This document shows, one piece after another, positions 24,442 to 31,734 of a DNA stretch of 34,457 bases (the first letter of the stretch is position 1; each line of letters begins with the position of its first letter). The notes under the pieces are model-generated. The model saw only the letters and a program-made list of their open reading frames with translations, was not told the DNA's origin and searched no databases. The position numbers were made by a program, and so were the translations under genes. The DNA comes from Parcubacteria group bacterium GW2011_GWD2_38_11. Lineage in GTDB: Bacteria; Patescibacteriota; Minisyncoccia; Moranbacterales; GWC2-37-73. The DNA lies in the NCBI GenBank assembly GCA_000992325.1, contig LBTZ01000006.1, forward strand, positions 1-34,457, written 5' to 3'.

Positions 24442-26247
24442 ATGGATAAGAAAAATCTTATTATTTTAGCTGCGGTTCCAATGACGGTGCCTGTTTCTGA
24501 AAATGAAACTGAGGCGCAGTTTTTGGAACGTTGGAGAAAGGTTGATGCGCTGCCAGCTGAAAAAAAAGAAATATTATCTTCCGATATAACAATTGGGAAA
24601 ATTGAGGACGTTGCAAAACGTTTTCGTCTTACATATGGAGAAGCTTGTGATATTTCTCGCTTAGTGCGGTCAGTTGTATTTGGAGAAATAAATGTTTCTC
24701 AAGTTGATTCATATTTGAAACAAAAAATTCAGCATATTGAACAAGCAGATAGGGATAATGTTAAAAATATTATAGTTGAGATATTGTCGCAGCAGCCTAT
24801 TTTGTCAATGGAGGCAATGGAGACGGAAAGTAGAAAAAAAGTTCAGCTCTCACTTTCTGAAGCACTTTTGAAATATCCAAAAGTTGGCGAGCAGAACATC
24901 ACAACTGATCAGATCAAACTTAAATATTTTCCAACGCTAGTAAGGCCATCCGTCAAAAATTGGATCACTGATTTTCATGATGCAATGGGCGCAGGAAAGC
25001 ATAGCCCGATTGATCGTGGAAACTTTTTGTTCCACAGCGAAAATGGAAAAAAACTTTCATCAACTGACAGGCAAAAACTTGGCACGATTTTGAAATCTCT
25101 GGATGAACAAACATTGTTGACGATTGATGGTGAAACTCAAATTATTGTTTTTGAAAATGTGCAACAGGAAAATACCCGTGTCATTCCGGACTCGATCCGG
25201 AATCCAGAGCAGAGCAGGAACCTGGATTCCCGTTTTCACGGGAATGACAATATTGATATGAAGGTTCGTGATTTGGATGAAACAAATACAGAAAGAGCGC
25301 CGAGAGAAAGCAGAGCAGATGTTAACTTGAAACAAGATCAACGCCTGACAAGTTTTAATAGTCATGATGTTTTTGGTGATTTATCTTCTGTATCTGAGCT
25401 GGAAGAAAGTCAGAGCAAAAATTTTCAGGAAAAGATGCAAGGTTTTTTTGCGAATAATAAAAATAAAAATGTTGAAAATATATCAGTTGTGGAAAACAAA
25501 CAACCTGCAGAAATTCAATCACAACAAAGAGATGCAAGCGGCAATCTTTCATATGCTCCGAATTTTTCCGCCAAAGCTGTTGGACAAATCGCAAACACAA
25601 TTTCCAGCGAAAAGGCGAAGGGCGGAATTGTTAAAAACTTTTTTAGTAGTGCAATTGCTCCCGCCCCGATTAAAATTGATGATAAAAAAGTTGAAGATGA
25701 AGAAAAAAACAATTTTTTTCAAATACCACAGTCAAAACCTCCCATCGGAAGTGAATCATATCACGCGCAGTCTCCGCAGAATCCAAACAAAGACAGTATA
25801 GAAAAAAATCAGGATATCGAGAAAGTTGCAAATGTAAACAATACTCAAACCTCTCTGCCCTCTGGGCACCAGCCTCGCGTCGACGAGCAATTGTCTTTGC
25901 GAGTCGAGGCGGGTCTCTCCTCATCTGAGGAGAGAAAGATAATGAATGAATCTTCAGAAGACCAAGATCGCGATTCAATGAGTGACGAGTTGCTGTATAA
26001 AATGCTGCAAGAAAAAAAGATCAAACAGGGTGCTGCTGATGCTGATTTGTCTTTCGGTAGTGTGAAATTTTCTTCGCCACAACAACTTCCTGCAGAGCAA
26101 GGATCAAAGCCAGCTCAAATCCAGACTCCTCAGCCTCAGCGATCCCCATTTCACATCACTCCATCGGATTATGCAAGTGGCAAAAAGATTGAGACTAAAA
26201 ATGAAACAATGCCGAAGATTACAGGGAATGTTGTTGATCTTAGATAA
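24442..26247 (+). CDS. Uncharacterised 601-aa T4SS-cluster protein with repeat-derived segments
   Basis: Uninterrupted ORF after the VirB6-like gene; helical N-terminus, low-complexity C-terminal half. Confidence 0.75.
   Translation: MDKKNLIILAAVPMTVPVSENETEAQFLERWRKVDALPAEKKEILSSDITIGKIEDVAKRFRLTYGEACDISRLVRSVVFGEINVSQVDSYLKQKIQHIEQADRDNVKNIIVEILSQQPILSMEAMETESRKKVQLSLSEALLKYPKVGEQNITTDQIKLKYFPTLVRPSVKNWITDFHDAMGAGKHSPIDRGNFLFHSENGKKLSSTDRQKLGTILKSLDEQTLLTIDGETQIIVFENVQQENTRVIPDSIRNPEQSRNLDSRFHGNDNIDMKVRDLDETNTERAPRESRADVNLKQDQRLTSFNSHDVFGDLSSVSELEESQSKNFQEKMQGFFANNKNKNVENISVVENKQPAEIQSQQRDASGNLSYAPNFSAKAVGQIANTISSEKAKGGIVKNFFSSAIAPAPIKIDDKKVEDEEKNNFFQIPQSKPPIGSESYHAQSPQNPNKDSIEKNQDIEKVANVNNTQTSLPSGHQPRVDEQLSLRVEAGLSSSEERKIMNESSEDQDRDSMSDELLYKMLQEKKIKQGAADADLSFGSVKFSSPQQLPAEQGSKPAQIQTPQPQRSPFHITPSDYASGKKIETKNETMPKITGNVVDLR
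25179..25249. repeat. TGTCATTCC...GGAATGACA element inside a CDS, in frame
   Basis: TGTCATTCCGGACTCGATCCGGAATCCAG...CCTGGATTCCCGTTTTCACGGGAATGACA; translates RVIPDSIRNPEQSRNLDSRFHGNDN. Confidence 0.95.
25852..25937. repeat. CCTCGCGTCGACGAGCAA...TTGCGAGTCGAGGCGGG palindrome in CDS, in frame
   Basis: Shares CCTCGCGTCGACGAGCAA...GTCTTTGCGAGTCGAGGCGGGTCTC with 28290-28345. Confidence 0.93.
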
Positions 26248-26267
26248 TTGAAATTTGAAAAATCAAA

Positions 26268-26639
26268 ATGGAAAATGACAAAGCAAAATTTAAAAATGAA
26301 TTTAAAAGGAGGCTGTATAATTTTGTTTTACGTTTAATTAAATTTATTGACAAACTTCCCAAAGGTATGGTGTCCGACGTTATGGGAAAGCAATTATTAC
26401 GTAGTGGTACAAGTATTCTTGCTAATTATATTGAGGCAAATTCAGCGAGTTCAAAAAAAGACTTTATAAATTTCTTTACTCATTCACTGAAGTCATCTAA
26501 TGAGTCTAAGGTCTGGATAACATTATTAAGGGATACAAATAAAGGTGATAAGATAGAGCTGGAATGGTTGCTTAAGGAATTAATAGAGATATCCAATATT
26601 ATAGCAAGTAGCATATTAACACTAAAAGGTAAAAAATAG
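26268..26639 (+). CDS. Four-helix-bundle protein (23S rRNA IVP/S23 family)
   Basis: FKRRLYNFVLRLIKFIDKLPKG...GKQLLRSGTSILANYIEANSASSKKDFINFFTHSLKSSNESKVWITLL...LLKELIEISNIIASSILTLK. Confidence 0.88.
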   Translation: MENDKAKFKNEFKRRLYNFVLRLIKFIDKLPKGMVSDVMGKQLLRSGTSILANYIEANSASSKKDFINFFTHSLKSSNESKVWITLLRDTNKGDKIELEWLLKELIEISNIIASSILTLKGKK

Positions 26640-26669
26640 TTTTTTTATTTTAAATTGTAATTTTTAATT

Positions 26670-26957
26670 TTGATGTTTACATTTTCCATTATTAATGTTG
26701 CCCAAGCTGGTGTAATCAGCGATGCGCCGTCGATTTCAACTGTTGGAATGAATGTGTTATTTTTTTTGTTGTCAGTTGTCGGGATTATTGCTATAATTGC
26801 ATTAGTGCTCTCTGGAATTTTATATCTTACTGTGCAAGATGATAAAAAAAGAATGCAAGGCGTCAAGAGAGCAATAACTTATTCGATTCTCGGCATAATA
26901 TTGGCAATGGGTGGAATGGTTTTGATAAAATTAATGGGACAATTTTTTGCAAATTAG
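26670..26957 (+). CDS. VirB2/TrbC-like pilin with shortened N-terminus
   Basis: MNVLFFLLSVVGIIAIIALVLSGILYLTVQDDKKRMQGVKRAITYSILGIILAMGGMVLIKLMGQFF. Confidence 0.75.
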   Translation: MMFTFSIINVAQAGVISDAPSISTVGMNVLFFLLSVVGIIAIIALVLSGILYLTVQDDKKRMQGVKRAITYSILGIILAMGGMVLIKLMGQFFAN

Positions 26958-26962
26958 CCGCT

Positions 26963-27093
26963 TGTCATTCCCATGAAAATGGGAATCCAGGTTTTGGAGA
27001 GTTGACAATAAAAAATACAAATGCGAAATACGGGCCTGGATTCCCGCCCGCCTGCAACGATTGCATTTCGGGCAGGCCTCCGCGGGAATGACA
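26963..27093. repeat. TGTCATTCC...GGAATGACA element with extra nested palindrome
   Basis: TGTCATTCCCATGAAAATGGGAATCCAGG ... CCTGGATTCCCGCCCGCCTGCAACGATTGCATTTCGGGCAGGCCTCCGCGGGAATGACA. Confidence 0.93.
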
Positions 27094-27173
27094 AGAGGAG
27101 AATGTGATGAAACATAAAAATTTGAGATAAAAAGATAGAAATATAAAAATTAAAAACTAGAGGAGGTGTAATT

Positions 27174-27527
27174 ATGAATATATTTAAAAAAATTGCATAC
27201 GCATCATCAGCGATTGCCGCAGCAGTCCCAATGGTTGTTCGCGCTCAGTTTGAAACTCCAACTGGAACAGGTCTTCCTGCAGGAAGTCTGATTGGAATTC
27301 TTACCAGTGGAATGAACTGGCTTTTGATCGTTGTTGGAATTCTCGGTGTGATCGGTTTCGTTATCGCTGGTATTTTGTATTTGACAGCTGCAGGAGATGA
27401 AGGCCAGATTGATAAAGGTAAACACGCTATGATTTATTCCATCGTTGGTGTTATCGTTGCTCTCTTGGGAGTTGTGATAATCAAAGCTGTTCAAGGAATG
27501 CTTGGTGGATCATCAAAGAGTTTCTAG
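27174..27527 (+). CDS. VirB2/TrbC-like pilin
   Basis: Strong SD aggaggtg; signal peptide; LLIVVGILGVIGFVIAGILYLTAAGDEGQIDKGKHAMIYSIVGVIVALLGVVIIKAVQGMLGGSSKSF. Confidence 0.85.
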   Translation: MNIFKKIAYASSAIAAAVPMVVRAQFETPTGTGLPAGSLIGILTSGMNWLLIVVGILGVIGFVIAGILYLTAAGDEGQIDKGKHAMIYSIVGVIVALLGVVIIKAVQGMLGGSSKSF

Positions 27528-27543
27528 TGCCTATTGTGTATAT

Positions 27544-27589
27544 ATACAAAACAAAAAACAATTCGAAAGGATTGTTTTTTGTTTTGTAT
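27544..27589. repeat. 19-bp perfect inverted repeat, possible terminator
   Basis: ATACAAAACAAAAAACAAT-tcgaaagg-ATTGTTTTTTGTTTTGTAT. Confidence 0.9.
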
Positions 27590-27650
27590 GAAAAAATATG
27601 CTATAATATATGCAAGAGTAATTTCTTTGTATCAGTAACAAAAAAATAAA

Positions 27651-28175
27651 ATGAATAAGAAAAATATGTCCGCCAAAGGCGGATCCGCCTTTGGCGGAAA
27701 AACAAAAAATTATTTCAAACAAATTATCTGCACTTTGACGTTGGCAGTTGTGGGGCTTTCTTTTTCTCCTGCATTAGCATTGGCGCAAGAATGGGGAGTT
27801 GGATATGACAGTGGAACTGGCAGTATTAATGTTGGTATCGGCTCAAATGGCAGTGGCGCAGGAAACGTTTGGGGCGGAGGAATGGGTGGCGGCAGTTGGA
27901 CGCTTTCAAATCCATATGGCTTGCCATCCGGCAGTCTTTTGGGAATCGCTTCGAATTTGCTTTTTTGGTTGTTGGCAATCTTTGCTATTACTGGCGTGAT
28001 TGGTTTTGTCTTGTCTGGAATTTGGTATTTGGTTGGAGCCGGCGATGAGGGAATGGCCGAAAAAGGCAAGGAAGGAATGAAATTTTCAATAATTGGTATC
28101 ATTATCGGTCTTTCAGGATTTATTATTATGCAAGCTGTCAGCGCACTGTTGGGAGGAGGATCAAAGACATTCTAA
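27651..28175 (+). CDS. VirB2/TrbC-like pilin with Gly-rich linker
   Basis: Signal peptide ending ALALAQ; LLFWLLAIFAITGVIGFVLSGIWYLVGAGDEGMAEKGKEGMKFSIIGIIIGLSGFIIMQAVSALLGGGSKTF. Confidence 0.85.
   Translation: MNKKNMSAKGGSAFGGKTKNYFKQIICTLTLAVVGLSFSPALALAQEWGVGYDSGTGSINVGIGSNGSGAGNVWGGGMGGGSWTLSNPYGLPSGSLLGIASNLLFWLLAIFAITGVIGFVLSGIWYLVGAGDEGMAEKGKEGMKFSIIGIIIGLSGFIIMQAVSALLGGGSKTF
27669..27698. repeat. 30-bp perfect palindrome inside CDS
   Basis: TCCGCCAAAGGCGGATCCGCCTTTGGCGGA equals its own reverse complement; encodes SAKGGSAFGG. Confidence 0.98.
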
Positions 28176-28189
28176 AGTTTCCTTCATTA

Positions 28190-28372
28190 CCCACCTCCCC
28201 TCAGATGAGGGGAGGTGCCCGTAGGGCGGAGGGGTTTGAGCAGAGATTTATTAATGCTCCGCTCTGACCTCTCTGTCTTGAGTACAAGATACCCGCCTCG
28301 CGTCGACGAGCAAATCGTCTTGCGAGTCGAGGCGGGTCTCCCCTTAACAAAGGGGAGAACGACAAGGAAAGA
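28190..28372. repeat. Composite palindromic repeat region
   Basis: ACCTCCCCTCAGATGAGGGGAGGT and CCCGCCTCGCGTCGACGAGCAAATCGTCTTGCGAGTCGAGGCGGGTCTCCCCTTAACAAAGGGGAGA. Confidence 0.9.
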
Positions 28373-28406
28373 ATTTTTTCATAATTCAAAAATTAATTTA
28401 TCTAAA

Positions 28407-29801
28407 ATGAAAACAAAAAAACTTTATCTATTTGCATTCGCTTTTCTTTTTCTGAGTGTTTTTTTTGTGGGGGTTGATGGGGTTAGGAATGTGGCGAAGG
28501 CTGATTACTGCTCTGATTTGTGTGGTAATGATGATCAATGTCTAAATGCTTGTTATGTTGATGAGCAAGGTGGCACAACTAGTTGGGGTAATGGTGTAAC
28601 TACAGATGTTTATTCTGGCTGTGATCCATTTAAAGATCCAACATGTTGTGGCGATAGCGGCGGGTACTGGTATAATAATACTTGCAATGTAAATTCTGAC
28701 ACGAGTGATATGAATATGGATAACGCTCAAGATGCTAACTATGCAAAAGTGGGAGGGGAAAATGGAACATTATTTATCAGTATTGAAAAATTTTGTACAG
28801 ATAATGGATATGGTTTTGATTCGCAAACAAAAAAGTGCAAAGATAATAATTGGTGTGCGAATACTTATGGTACTGGTTACGTGTGGAGCTCATATTATGG
28901 CGAATGCAAGGGCTCCAAGGGCTCTTCTTGTGATAATAGTGATAACTGCGGTGGAGGCCTTAGTTGTAATACTGAAAAAAGTGTTTGCGAAAATAATATT
29001 GGTGGTTCAATAGCAGATTTTTTTGGAGGTGGATCAAATAATGATGCTCCACAACAAACACCTGAGGAAATAGCCGCTGCCAAAGCTGCTGCAGCGAAGG
29101 CTCAATTGCAGGCAAATACTCTTACGGCTGCGCAAAATAATGCGGTTGCAAAAGCTAATGCTGCCAATGCGGCTGTTCAAAGGTGCACCACTGATTGTGT
29201 GGCACTTCAAGCTGCTGCAAATAAAGCCAATGAGGACCTTTTGGCTGCAAATGCCGCTGCAGAAGATGCAATTGCTAAATATAATGCAGCTGCTCAAACT
29301 GCAGGATTGAATAATGGCTCCAATGGTGGGTCATCAAGTTATATGCTGTGCGCTAATGGAGTTTTGGGGACGGTTTGTGAAGGCGGTGGCGGAACACCTA
29401 TAACAACTGGTATGAATAGCAGTTATTCTGGCGCAGGAGGATATACTGGTTTTGGTGGTGTTGCTGGACTTAGTGGTTCAACGCAGCCAAAATGTGGAGA
29501 TGGTTTTCAGGATATTGGTGGAGTTTGTTTTCCGATGACTACTGGTCTCTCAAATGCTCCAGTGACTGCTATTATTGGTAATATATTTTCTTGGTTGATG
29601 ATGTTATTTACAACTTTTGCAGTAATTGCTTTTGTGGTTTCTGGAATTCAATATTTCTTGGCTTCAGGGGATGAATCTATGGCGGAAAAAGCCAAGGAAA
29701 ACGCTACAAACGCTGTTATTGGTATTATCGTTGGACTTTCAGGCTTCATCATCATCAAAGCTATCGCAGCCGCGCTGAGTGGGCAGAGCATGTTTTTCTA
29801 A
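28407..29801 (+). CDS. Large secreted VirB2/TrbC-like protein with Cys-rich and Ala-rich helical ectodomain
   Basis: Start MKTKKLYLFAFAFLFLSVFFVGV; Cys-rich YCSDLCGNDDQCLNAC...CKGSKGSSCDNSDNCGGGLSCN; Ala-rich ~90 aa; C-terminal FSWLMMLFTTFAVIAFVVSGIQYFLASGDESMAEKAKENATNAVIGIIVGLSGFIIIKAIAAAL. Confidence 0.85.
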   Translation: MKTKKLYLFAFAFLFLSVFFVGVDGVRNVAKADYCSDLCGNDDQCLNACYVDEQGGTTSWGNGVTTDVYSGCDPFKDPTCCGDSGGYWYNNTCNVNSDTSDMNMDNAQDANYAKVGGENGTLFISIEKFCTDNGYGFDSQTKKCKDNNWCANTYGTGYVWSSYYGECKGSKGSSCDNSDNCGGGLSCNTEKSVCENNIGGSIADFFGGGSNNDAPQQTPEEIAAAKAAAAKAQLQANTLTAAQNNAVAKANAANAAVQRCTTDCVALQAAANKANEDLLAANAAAEDAIAKYNAAAQTAGLNNGSNGGSSSYMLCANGVLGTVCEGGGGTPITTGMNSSYSGAGGYTGFGGVAGLSGSTQPKCGDGFQDIGGVCFPMTTGLSNAPVTAIIGNIFSWLMMLFTTFAVIAFVVSGIQYFLASGDESMAEKAKENATNAVIGIIVGLSGFIIIKAIAAALSGQSMFF

Positions 29802-29824
29802 AAAGTTGTAACTTTTTAGAAAAA

Positions 29825-29871
29825 AGATACAATAACCAAGATACAAGTTACAAATAAACTTCAAATCACAA
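29825..29871. repeat. AACCAAGATACAA word-family half repeat
   Basis: agatacaataaccaagatacaagttacaaataaacttcaaatcacaata; also at 31735-31857. Confidence 0.7.
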
Positions 29872-29888
29872 TAAAAAAAGTTTTCTCA

Positions 29889-30288
29889 TGTCATTCCCGT
29901 GAAAACGGGAATCCAGGTTACGTTGTTAATCTAGTGCTCTATGTCTCAAGAAAAATTTTACTATGTTTACATTTTAGCAAGTCATCAAAACGGAACGCTG
30001 TATATAGGAGTAACTAGCAATTTAATAAAAAGAAGTTGGGAACATAAAAATAAAATAGTTGAAGGATTCACAAAAGAGTACGGTGTTGATAAGCTTGTTT
30101 ACTATGAGACTACTAATGACATAAACTCGGCATTACTAAGAGAGAAACAATTAAAAAAGTGGAACAGGCAATGGAAATTGGAATTGATTGAAAAAGAAAA
30201 TCCAAACTGGGCGGATTTAGCAATGGAATATTATAAAAAGGAATGTGATATTAAGTAGGGCTGGATTCCCGTTTTCACGGGAATGACA
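29889..30288. mobile_element. ~400-bp element: 28-bp perfect inverted repeats flanking a GIY-YIG ORF
   Basis: TGTCATTCCCGTGAAAACGGGAATCCAG (29889-29916) is the exact reverse complement of CTGGATTCCCGTTTTCACGGGAATGACA (30261-30288). Confidence 0.8.
29941..30258 (+). CDS. Single-domain GIY-YIG nuclease
   Basis: YYVYILASHQNGTLYIGVTSNLIKRSWEHKNKIVEGFTKEYGVDKLVYYETTNDINSALLREKQLKKWNRQWKLELIE. Confidence 0.94.
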   Translation: MSQEKFYYVYILASHQNGTLYIGVTSNLIKRSWEHKNKIVEGFTKEYGVDKLVYYETTNDINSALLREKQLKKWNRQWKLELIEKENPNWADLAMEYYKKECDIK

Positions 30289-30299
30289 ATGTTTTACGT

Positions 30300-30328
30300 T
30301 TGACATGGAAATATAAATATGCTAGTAT
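30300..30328 (+). promoter_or_regulatory. Sigma-70-type promoter for nusA
   Basis: TTGACA-N17-TAGTAT. Confidence 0.65.
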
Positions 30329-30354
30329 GCGTATAGGTTGATAGGGAGTTATGG

Positions 30355-30380
30355 GTTCGCAATGATTGCGAACTTTTTTT
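30355..30380 (+). terminator. Terminator-like hairpin in the nusA leader (possible attenuator)
   Basis: GTTCGCAA-TGA-TTGCGAAC followed by TTTTTTT, ~25 nt before the nusA ATG. Confidence 0.75.
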
Positions 30381-30404
30381 AATAAAATGTTAATAAAAAA
30401 CATT

Positions 30405-31721
30405 ATGGCACGTAAAAAAGTGGCTGAAGAAAGCCAAGAACAAGGGACAAGACTGGGAGAATTTGGAAGTGCAATTTTGCAGATTGCTGAAGAAAAAGGT
30501 ATTGCAAAGAGCGTGATCATTGAAACGATTGAAGCTGCCCTTTCTGCTGCTTATAAAAAAGATTATGGAAAACGTGGACAAAGAATCCGCGCACAGTTTA
30601 ACGAGGTTGGCGGAGACACAAAATTCTTTTTGATCAAGGATGTGGTGGATGAAACATTGCGAGAATTTGTGGAGGGAGCTGAAGATGAGGATGAAAATGC
30701 TGAATTTGAGGAACCTGCCCGCAATGCTTCGCATAGCGATGCAGGCGGGGAAATTGAAGGTGAGGAAAAATTACCTCGTTATAACCCAGAAAGAGATATG
30801 CTTTTGGCTGAGGCTAAGAATATCAAAAAAGATGCCAAAATAGGGGATGTTATTGAAATCGAACTCGAGCCACAAACTGAATATGGCCGCGTGGCTGCTC
30901 AAACTGCTAAGCAAGTTATTATTCAGCGTATTCGTGAAGCTGAGCGTGATTCAATGTTTCAAGAATACAAAGGAAAAGAAGGCGAGGTTGTGAGTGGAAC
31001 AGTACAAAGAATTGAAGGTCGCAACACCTATATTGATCTTGGAAAATCAATAGGTGTGCTTTTTCCGCAAGAACAAGTGCAAGGAGAAATGCTTAGAATG
31101 GGACAACGCGTTAAAGTTTATTTATATAAAGTTGAATCTGATCCAAAAGGACCGGGAATCACTCTTAGTCGAACTCATCCGGATATGGTTCGAAGATTGT
31201 TTGAATTGGAAGTGCCTGAAATTTTTGCTGGCACTGTTGAAATTAAATCAATCGCCAGAGAAGCAGGATCACGCACCAAGCTGGCTGTTTTCTCAAGTGA
31301 AGAAGGAATTGATCCTATTGGATCTTGTGTTGGACAAAAAGGTACTCGCGTGCAGGCTGTGATTGAAGAATTGGGCGGGGAAAAAATTGATATTATTGAA
31401 TGGAATGAAAAAGCTGAAAAATTCATTGCAGCTGCGATTAGCCCTGCCAAGGTTGTCAATGTGACATTGAATGAGGACAGAAAAGAAGCAAAAGTTTCTG
31501 TGCCAGAAGATCAATTGTCTTTGGCTATCGGTAAACAAGGACAAAATGTGCGCTTGGCTGCAAAATTGACTGGTTGGAAAATAGATGTGATTGGTGTGGC
31601 TGCAAAAATTGCAGAGGAAGCGGAAGTTGAAGAAGCGCCAGTTACTGTCGAGGAAACTCTAGAAGTTACCGAAGAAAAGCCAGTTGCTAAAAAAGCTAAA
31701 AAGGCTACGAAAAAGAAATAG
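30405..31721 (+). CDS. nusA: Transcription termination/antitermination factor NusA
   Basis: S1 and KH domains: GTVQRIEGRNTYIDLGKSIGVLFPQEQ, LSRTHPDMVRRLFELEVPEIFAGTVEIKSIAREAGSRTKLAV, DPIGSCVGQKGTRVQAVIEELGGEKIDII, LAIGKQGQNVRLAAKLTGWKIDV. Confidence 0.96.
   Translation: MARKKVAEESQEQGTRLGEFGSAILQIAEEKGIAKSVIIETIEAALSAAYKKDYGKRGQRIRAQFNEVGGDTKFFLIKDVVDETLREFVEGAEDEDENAEFEEPARNASHSDAGGEIEGEEKLPRYNPERDMLLAEAKNIKKDAKIGDVIEIELEPQTEYGRVAAQTAKQVIIQRIREAERDSMFQEYKGKEGEVVSGTVQRIEGRNTYIDLGKSIGVLFPQEQVQGEMLRMGQRVKVYLYKVESDPKGPGITLSRTHPDMVRRLFELEVPEIFAGTVEIKSIAREAGSRTKLAVFSSEEGIDPIGSCVGQKGTRVQAVIEELGGEKIDIIEWNEKAEKFIAAAISPAKVVNVTLNEDRKEAKVSVPEDQLSLAIGKQGQNVRLAAKLTGWKIDVIGVAAKIAEEAEVEEAPVTVEETLEVTEEKPVAKKAKKATKKK
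30716..30751. repeat. In-frame GC-rich palindrome in nusA
   Basis: cctgcccgcaatgcttcgcatagcgatgcaggcggg; translates PARNASHSDAGG as in pcrA. Confidence 0.85.
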
Positions 31722-31734
31722 AGAGTCTTTAGAA

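Noticed and set aside
28215-28406. 64-aa N-terminal extension of the 28407 gene
   Set aside because: Entirely repeat-derived; a proper signal peptide begins at 28407.
29889-30288. Target-site duplication flanking the GIY-YIG element
   Set aside because: Flanks (tttctca | atgtttta) show no convincing direct repeat, so transposition is not demonstrated.
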